From NCBI RefSeq assembly GCF_032118995.1, contig NC_092651.1, positions 10,813,285 through 10,877,284 of the forward strand: a DNA stretch of 64,000 nucleotides, read 5' to 3'. The notes beneath the pieces were generated by a model. The model did no database searches. It was not told where the DNA came from and worked only from the letters and a program-made list of their open reading frames with translations. Of the stretch, positions 59,701-64,000 are shown piece after piece (position 1 is the stretch's first letter; each line of letters starts with the position of its first letter). The stretch is from Asterias amurensis. Its lineage: Eukaryota > Echinodermata > Asteroidea > Forcipulatida > Asteriidae. Both the position numbers and the translations under genes were made by a program.

Positions 59701-60882
59701 CATTTGATCGGTTAAGTCAGTCCAGAAACATGCGGATAAAAAGTCATCCGCGAGGTGAAGTTGCCTTGTGCTCTGGTTCTGGCTTAGGCTTTGTCAGCCT
59801 TCAAGAAGGCATGTACCAAGAGCCACCATTTTCAAAAATCACCGCAGCCTAAGCTGAAGCCAAAGCCTTGGTGCCCTTTGAAATGTTCTGGCAACAAATG
59901 ATACTTTCCCTCAGTACTCAGAGAGGTGTACCCTTACATGTAATAAAAAGTATCCTTCACTTTCATAAAGGAAGACAAAGTGATAATTCAGTTCCACAAT
60001 GTCTACTTCCTTATTTAAGGGGTGTTGTGGCACTGAACTCAAGCTCTGGTGTTTCTGTTCAGCAGAGTGTGGGCTCGAGTCCCGGTCGTGACACCTGTGT
60101 CCCTAAACAAGACAATTAACTATAATTGCTTCTCTCCACCCAGGGGCAAATGGTTATCTATGACTATGAGGGCAGAGATGGTTTTTGTAAATTGATTTAG
60201 CTAATAGTAGCGTATACTTGTTGCGCAGGATGTATACTTGCTAGGGGGCTGGTGATGATAGCCACCCGCTCCATGGTGAACTTACTGATCACATTATTCC
60301 TCGCACTAACCGTCATCTGCACTCTTTTGCCCCCATGGGAATTACTTTTTAACGCTTTGTATAAAAGATAAATGCTGAATCACAATTTTGCATATTTTTA
60401 ACATAAATTATTCTCTATATTTTTATATTGTTGTGTAGACACATGGTCTGTCGGCGTATTTATGTTTTTTATTCTTAAATCCTTGTGCGTGTATCTTGTG
60501 CTATTTTTGTATCTGCCTGTTGTTTCATTTTCACATTTGGTGTAATTTTAAAAACTGAGCAATGCAATTTCTTCTTTTGAAGATCAAAAAAGTTTTCTTA
60601 TGTCTTATGTCTTCTTATGATGTTTAAAGGAATTAATTAAATGCCCCAGTGACCAAGGGTAATGATATTGGAGCGCTTTGAGAAGCCCTTCGGGTGTGAA
60701 AAGAGCAATATAAAAACCGGTTATTATTTGATTACCTCTGGAATCTTGGCCTTCTCATACTGTGTGCGATGTGGAATAGGGTGCACCTCTTGGTTCTTGT
60801 AGTACAGGAACATCAAAAACATCTGCATCAGTAGCATGCAGAAAGCACCGAAGAGCACCGACACAAACACCACAAAGAACAT
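43483..60882 (-). CDS. PDZD8: PDZ domain-containing protein 8 homologue, complete, 16 coding exons
   Basis: PDZD8 is an ER membrane protein that transfers lipids through an SMP domain at contacts with other organelles. Exons in gene order: 60736-60882, 58835-59023, 55436-55528, 54284-54460, 53129-53209, 52482-52704, 51858-52039, 51384-51466, 50554-51259, 50107-50333, 49441-49686, 48923-49001, 48350-48444, 44409-44712, 43950-44012, 43483-43785. All phases agree; total 3,198 nt, 1,065 aa (human about 1,154). Order: N-terminal membrane segment (about 1-27), SMP domain (~60-240), C2-like segment (~265-310), PDZ (~315-395), Ser-rich linker, second C2-like segment (~628-703), C1 zinc finger (~790-838), C-terminal coiled coil (~945-1030). 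Diagnostic matches to human: FLFRELKDASFVRRWVVRKM, KHTLPNYKMRYQPF, VWTKYALKC. Start ATG has context CACCATGT. Confidence 0.94.
44180..44375 (-). mobile_element. tRNA-derived SINE
   Basis: Minus strand has GTTATGGCTTAGTAGTTAAG (box-A-like) and GGTTTCGAGTCCTGG (box B), then a body ending GACACTTAACCACTATTGC. In PDZD8 intron 14, close to exon 14. Confidence 0.6.
44713..48349 (-). other. PDZD8: PDZD8 intron 13
   Basis: Holds a MITE of the AAGGCAGTGGACACTATTGG family (45740-46112), a fragment of the GCTTAAGCAGC family near 45385-45470, and otherwise unrecognised AT-rich sequence. Plus-strand open frames near 47011-47250 and 47486-47698 have no motif and no splice support. Confidence 0.5.
45740..46112. 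mobile_element. MITE, AAGGCAGTGGACACTATTGG family
   Basis: Ends AAAGGCAGTGGACACTATTG and AATAGCGTCCACTGTCTTT, same orientation as 37925-38299. Confidence 0.72.
48350..49001 (-). CDS. PDZD8: PDZD8 exons 12-13: C1 zinc-finger domain
   Basis: HRFVGTHFSVPTRCDFCSKK from exon 12 (48923-49001) and VWTKYALKCQICQLICHKKC from exon 13 (48350-48444) give the C1 pattern H-x12-C-x2-C ... C-x2-C-x4-H-x2-C ... C with all zinc ligands present. In PDZD8 this domain binds Rab7-type partners or lipid at late endosomes; that role is from the family, not the sequence. Confidence 0.92.
49172..49385 (+). mobile_element. tRNA-derived SINE
   Basis: Contains TCGGTGATCTAGGTGGTGAG (box A) and TTTGGGTTTGAATCCCACC (box B). 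It shares with the copy at 42147 a 5' extension GCAGTACCCGCTGCTAAA, which is therefore part of the element. Confidence 0.68.
50107..51259 (-). CDS. PDZD8: PDZD8 exons 9-10: linker and second C2-like segment
   Basis: Exon 9 (50554-51259) encodes a Ser-, Asp- and Gly-rich, presumably disordered linker of about 235 residues with a basic patch PGPRKKQKQVK. Exon 10 (50107-50333) encodes EPLWDETFTFEIDEYDRYLN and DILIGYTCVPLMDVALQCLN, equivalent to human TRASCLFDIEACHRYLN and LICLGHVSLKLEDVALGCL. WDE-F-F is typical of a C2 strand, so a C2 fold is likely. Confidence 0.85.
51384..52704 (-). CDS. PDZD8: PDZD8 exons 6-8: C2-like segment and PDZ domain
   Basis: Exon 6 (52482-52704) encodes KKHTLPNYKMRYQPF and MAVTVIECSRLSVS, the strand-rich segment after the SMP domain. 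Exon 7 (51858-52039) and exon 8 (51384-51466) form the PDZ: GGPRVGVTFRPG, SPAGQTELKKGDLILAVEG and RVTSTKHAAKLIKQ. The GLGF-type carboxylate loop is replaced by RVGVTF, similar in position to human SVGLTL. Exon 7 uses an AAAG acceptor. Confidence 0.88.
52290..52432 (-). pseudogene. Partial duplicate of PDZD8 exon 9 inside intron 6
   Basis: About 140 bp resembles 50940-51065 of exon 9: shared blocks are CTTCGAACAG, TGGGATCAGA(A/G)CTGCCA and CGCTGGGACTTGAAGACCAC. The CTGGGACTTGAA block is further duplicated within it. Splice signals are not preserved in phase, so it is a stray copy, not an alternative exon. Confidence 0.75.
53704..54073. mobile_element. ~370-bp MITE, AAAGCCATTGGACCCTTTCG family
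   Basis: Inverted ends AAAGCCATTGGACCCTTTCG and CGAAAGTGTACAATGGCTTT. A plus-strand SINE fragment with GTCCGGGTTTGAGTCC (53620-53700) lies directly before it. In PDZD8 intron 4. Confidence 0.7.
54284..59023 (-). CDS. PDZD8: PDZD8 exons 2-4: most of the SMP lipid-transfer domain
   Basis: Exon 2 (58835-59023) encodes LNVLISFLFRELKDASFVRR and VEFEELLTTKAAGKILE. Exon 3 (55436-55528) encodes VQDYCLGTSFPTIKSV (human LRDVFLGETVPFIKTI). Exon 4 (54284-54460) encodes EIEYNGGLRVSVDVDLVFG (human VEYNGGFHLAIDVDLVFG). Exon 5 (53129-53209) completes it with FEGRSVPKLGSLIVSQ. Introns 2 to 4 are long and contain repeats only. Confidence 0.92.
55529..58834 (-). other. PDZD8: PDZD8 intron 2
   Basis: 3.3 kb with the MITE at 58585-58737 and otherwise AT-rich DNA. 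No exon of either strand recognised. Confidence 0.5.
58585..58737. mobile_element. MITE, partner of 34483-34630
   Basis: Ends TAGACCTTACCGCAAATACT and GGGTATTCGCAAAAAGCTCT; shared interior CTGGTCTA(C/G)CTAG and CTCATTCAACA. It lies just downstream of a GAGGGCGCTATT motif. Confidence 0.58.
59100..59215 (-). mobile_element. tRNA-derived SINE fragment
   Basis: Minus strand GATCAATTGGTAGAGCGCC is a good box A and GGCAGGTTTAAATCCAACG a box B. Not a tRNA gene, since no acceptor stem forms. Confidence 0.55.
60020..60720 (+). mobile_element. SINE, apparently interrupted
   Basis: Starts with a tRNA-like head (GTGGCACTGAACTCAAGCTC, GTGGGCTCGAGTCCCGG) and ends with GAGCGCTTTGAGAAGCCCTT ... ATATAAAAACCGGTTATTAT, a typical echinoderm SINE tail. 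An unrelated AT-rich stretch at about 60340-60630 separates the two. In PDZD8 intron 1. Confidence 0.5.
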
Positions 60883-61001
60883 GGTGCCCGATTGGCTGAA
60901 CACGACACACACCACTTAGTGTTGGTGGGAGTTATGGTACATGGCTTGTGATTGGCTGAGAGTTGGTTGCTGCAACATGCTGCAAGGCAAAAGACTGGTA
61001 T
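60736..61001 (-). CDS. PDZD8: PDZD8 exon 1: 5' UTR end and ER membrane anchor
   Basis: Coding part 60736-60882 gives 49 residues, beginning with MFFVVFVSVLFGAFCML and further hydrophobics, a signal-anchor that holds the SMP domain at the ER. The exon begins at 61001 after a TTTTGTCATTTCAG acceptor, so the 5' UTR is spliced. Donor CCAGAG|GTAATC. Confidence 0.85.
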
Positions 61002-61620
61002 CTGAAATGACAAAAAAGGAAATACCGATGTTCATTTATTCAAATAATGACTTGTAAAAGTTAATAACTAAATAAAAACAAGGTACTACTACTACTACTA
61101 GTGATGCATTATTAATAACAACAGTTAACATAACATTGCTTCCAAAAGTATGAAATTCTTGAGGATTAAGCATGACTCAAGTTGGCAATCAATTGTTAGG
61201 ATTCCTGATACTGAAATCCTTTCATCGTTCACTTCACCTCCTTCCCAACAGAAGATGCTTCAGTACCTGGCCTGACAGCATGTCAGGCCAGGTCTCAAGG
61301 TCATCAGACAACATGCTGGTTCCCCTGAGTCACATAGCCAGTCTTAGTGACTAAGGTCCCTTTAATTTTAACCTTCTAATTTGCCTCTGGAACACTGCCT
61401 ACATTTTGTTCAATACATCTAAGAGACACACACAACATTCCCCACAGTTCCAGGGCTAAACTTTCAGGTGAAACATCCACACGGTCTTGTTCTCGTTGCT
61501 CAACATTTTTATTGGCCCAACATTCTTTTTATAAATTTTAACAAGACCAGAATCTAATTCTAAATGACAAAACACTACACAGTGTAACCATGGTGTAACA
61601 TTAACTCTGTTTTGTTTTTG

Positions 61621-61836
61621 GACTGGTACCTCCATCATGGTGTAGACGGTTACAATTATTGATTTGTTGTCTTTTTTGTTTGAAATGTTTTTGTATTGTA
61701 GTACCTAGTATGTGACAATACGCCCCTATTACTACTACCTACTAGGTACTACAATACAAAAACATTTCGGACAAAAAGGACAACAAATCAATAATTGTAA
61801 CCCTCTACACCATGATAGAGGTACCATACCGGTCCA
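61621..61836. mobile_element. Hairpin element with ~90-bp arms
   Basis: Arms 61621-61710 and 61740-61836 are inverted copies (GGTACCTCCATCATGGTGTA against TACACCATGATAGAGGTACC; TTGTATTGTAGTACCTAGTA inward) around a ~29-bp loop. Arms are about 93% identical by eye. Lies between the PDZD8 noncoding exon and exon 1. Confidence 0.7.
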
Positions 61837-61915
61837 GTCTACGTCAAGAGGATATTATTGGTTCCAATTATCGCATCCTAGGTTTCATTTTAGGAAATAT
61901 AAAACAAATTCTCAC

Positions 61916-62010
61916 CATAATTTTCCACGAAGCATGATCACATGAGAACGACAACAACGCCAACTTGCTGTGCTGTCAACCTTCCGTGCGTGATGAATGG
62001 CACTGATGCC
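61916..62010 (-). promoter_or_regulatory. PDZD8: Probable PDZD8 noncoding first exon
   Basis: A donor AATTATG|GTGAGAATTT on the minus strand ends an exon at 61916, which would splice to the acceptor at 61002. The start site is unseen but must lie in the 61.95-62.2 kb gap shared with the plus-strand gene. Confidence 0.35.
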
Positions 62011-62290
62011 AGTGTAGTGTGTTCAGATAAGGTGTAATTTTTTTTTAACATTGATAAAAATCAAGGGGTGCAAACATCGACTTTATTCTAGTTTTGTCTC
62101 TACTTTTCCACAGCTAAGTTCCCGTGAATGGTGGGCGTTGCCATATTGATTTTCACAGTTCAGAAAACAGCGCTGTCAACCACCTTATTTTAGGCAAGGA
62201 GGAGCTATCTTGTGTATTTGTATCCGTGTTTTTTCTCCTTGCGCGAGGTTGTGTGAGAGACATGGCCGTTTTCGAAACCACGTTTTAGAC

Positions 62291-62321
62291 ATGGGCTCCG
62301 TTCAGCTGATCGGAACGATCG
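62291..62321 (+). other. Possible short first exon, product unknown
   Basis: ATGGGCTCCGTTCAGCTGAT ends at a strong donor GATCG|GTAAGTAAA. It encodes MGSVQLIGTI only. It could be a first exon of a plus-strand gene or noncoding leader; no partner exon is visible. Confidence 0.25.
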
Positions 62322-62486
62322 GTAAGTAAAGCACACGCCTTTTTAATAACCGACGGGAGCTCAGACCAAAGCCCAAAGTTCAAGCCGTGGCTTCGAAAAC
62401 GGCACAGTCACCCCTACTGCACACACGTCACGTAATCGCACGAGTCAATCAAGGTACATTGACACTTCTCAAACTAAAGAGGACGC

Positions 62487-62494
62487 TATTTAAG
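62487..62494 (+). promoter_or_regulatory. TATA-like box upstream of FAM32A
   Basis: GAGGACGCTATTTAAGAGGA followed by CCGTTAATAAATAC is a variant of the motif clustered at 26-29 kb, here 113 bp before a likely start codon. CACGTCACGTAA, a CRE-like site, lies upstream at about 62425. Confidence 0.45.
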
Positions 62495-62606
62495 AGGACC
62501 GTTAATAAATACACTAGTTGTAGTTTTTAGACACTGCCGTCGGAGATAGATAGATGGGAACAACAATTTGATTCTGAAGATTCTGAGAATTCATCTGAAT
62601 AGAACG

Positions 62607-62674
62607 ATGTCTGAATATAATTTTGTAAAGGGAGGAAAGCTGAAGCTTAAAGGCACCACTAGTGATCGTAAAAG
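62607..62674 (+). CDS. FAM32A: FAM32A-like protein, first coding exon only
   Basis: Encodes MSEYNFVKGGKLKLKG then TTSDRK before a donor AAAG|GTTTGT. Human FAM32A begins MEAYEQVQKGPLKLKG, so the tyrosine, KG and LKLKG match at the same spacing. FAM32A is a small basic nuclear protein (112 aa in human) found in spliceosomes. The lysine-rich continuation is not visible to the window end, so the next exon lies beyond 64,000. Head-to-head with PDZD8. Confidence 0.6.
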
Positions 62675-64000
62675 GTTTGTTTCGATTGTTTTTTATTAGT
62701 GATAGTGTGTACCATGCATGCCACTTGGCCCAGGTTGGACTCCTCCGTGCGTGGCACTGACTGACGTCCTACCAGGGCTAGCATGCCACTGTGTAGTACT
62801 ACTAGTAGTATAACAATGTAGTCTAGTCACGTAGTAAGTAGTAGGCCCTGTAGTACTGGACTAAACGACAACAAGGTCCAAAGGTTACAAGGTCAAAGAC
62901 TTTCATCAGTGAATCTTCTTCTTCCTTGAAAAGTGCAGCCTTCAAATGATTGAGATGTATAACGCACTGTCATCATGGTCATGACATGAGATGTGTTTTT
63001 TTGTCATGAGATAGGCCCCCTTTGGTTTTTATTAATATGCCTATAATATTATTTTTTTTAATTTGTTTTATTCGGCATAAAAGGTACAAAAAACTATAAT
63101 TTATAAAAAGATACAAAACACATAAAAAATACAAACATAATAAACAAAACAAAAGCCAGGGGCATGTTTGCTTATGTTGCTATTGATTCTTGCTCTGCGC
63201 ACACTTAAAACGCTATACAGAAGTTAGCCCTGGTAGGATGTCAGTCAGTGCCTGGGTATAATTTATAAAGCTTCTTTACAAACAATGCGAACACAAATTT
63301 GACTACAATTTTCATTATTTTTTACCTTATTTGAGAAGTTGAAATTCCGTACATAAATTCTTAGTGTCCCTTAGTACATTTTCAATGAGTTCAAACCTAA
63401 CAATTATATCCATGGAAGAAATTATTGTAGAAGATAAGCCCTAGTTCTGTACTGGCGATGTGATCATCATGTACCAATTGATAGTGTGAGCTAAAGTGCG
63501 CATGGCTTTTGAGTTGGTGCCGTAATTGGCTTTACGTCGTGTGCAATAATTGAATATGCCCCTTTTTAAATTTGCGCAAAACCAGTCGTGCGTTCGACTA
63601 TACAGAAGTTAACTTCAGTCACACTAAACAGTGAATGGTAATATAACTGCGCTCTGCAGAGCACACAGTTGCACATAATATATGGAGGTCTCGACATTGA
63701 TTGTCACTGACTGTGAGTGTGCGTGACACCCTACTCTACTGGTGACACTGACACAGCTAACCTTACCTATAAAAGAGCAAGTTTGGGTGAGCGACAACAC
63801 TTGACTACAGACTACTGTTTAGACACCGACTAGACTAACCAGAAAGATTGACTATATCAAACCATGGATGTAAGATTGAACCAAGCACTGCACTGGCATG
63901 ATTGATGTGGTCAACTCGATCGAGAGCAGTGGTAAAAAGTCTAGTCGCTCACCCGAATTAGCTCTTTAGAAGTAAACAGCAGTGACTGAAGACATAACAT
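62675..64000 (+). other. Likely FAM32A intron 1; possible second promoter near the end
   Basis: No exon found. A clean TATAAAAG at 63768-63775 is followed by ACCATGGATG at 63861; this might be the promoter of another transcript, but the frame after that ATG is only 13 codons or splices at GAT|GTAAGA. Short inverted pieces TAGCCCTGGTAGGATGTCAG (63223) and CTGACGTCCTACCAGGGCTA (62761) pair at about 460 bp distance. Confidence 0.35.

Noticed and set aside
1-64000. Retrovirus, LTR element, Polinton or LINE
   Set aside because: No reverse transcriptase, integrase, capsid or polymerase motif was seen in either strand; the mobile DNA here is non-autonomous.

Overview
ORGANISM: The window is metazoan nuclear DNA. 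Genes are split into many small exons with GT-AG introns, DNA elements with inverted ends and tRNA-derived SINEs are dense, and the recognisable proteins are animal-type (a NuMA homologue, a PDZD8 homologue, initiator tRNA-Met). Divergence from vertebrate proteins and the repeat style suggest an echinoderm, probably a sea star; that placement is inference. LAYOUT: (1) 2.3-20.4 kb, minus strand: a complete NUMA1 homologue, 22 coding exons that join in phase to a 2,004-codon frame, with a noncoding first exon or promoter near 21.1-21.4 kb. (2) 20.4-26.3 kb: intergenic, only degraded repeats seen. (3) 26.3-32.8 kb: accessory block. A TATA-containing motif is clustered in both orientations, then a tandem array of ~0.7-kb promoter-like units is interrupted by a 3.1-kb foldback element with 1.35-1.44-kb inverted arms and 21-bp subrepeats. 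(4) 33.4 kb: initiator tRNA-Met. (5) 33.96-36.76 kb, plus strand: a four-exon gene of no family I recognise, 343 codons, with a duplicated ~60-residue domain and an AT-hook-like motif; its last codons lie in a MITE. (6) 36.9-43.4 kb: repeat-rich intergenic DNA. (7) 43.5-60.9 kb, minus strand: a complete PDZD8 homologue, 16 coding exons, 1,065 codons, including one GC-AG intron; probable noncoding exons reach ~61.95 kb. (8) 62.6 kb, plus strand: a likely first exon of FAM32A, head-to-head with PDZD8; the rest lies outside. HOW THEY RELATE: the host genes have unrelated jobs (mitotic spindle, ER lipid transfer, possible nuclear factor, translation initiation). The most striking arrangement is the accessory block: a TATA-like box of the promoter array lies about 66 bp before the foldback and points into it, so a read-through transcript could fold into a hairpin more than 1 kb long. 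No retrovirus, LTR element, Polinton, CRISPR array or rRNA gene was recognised.
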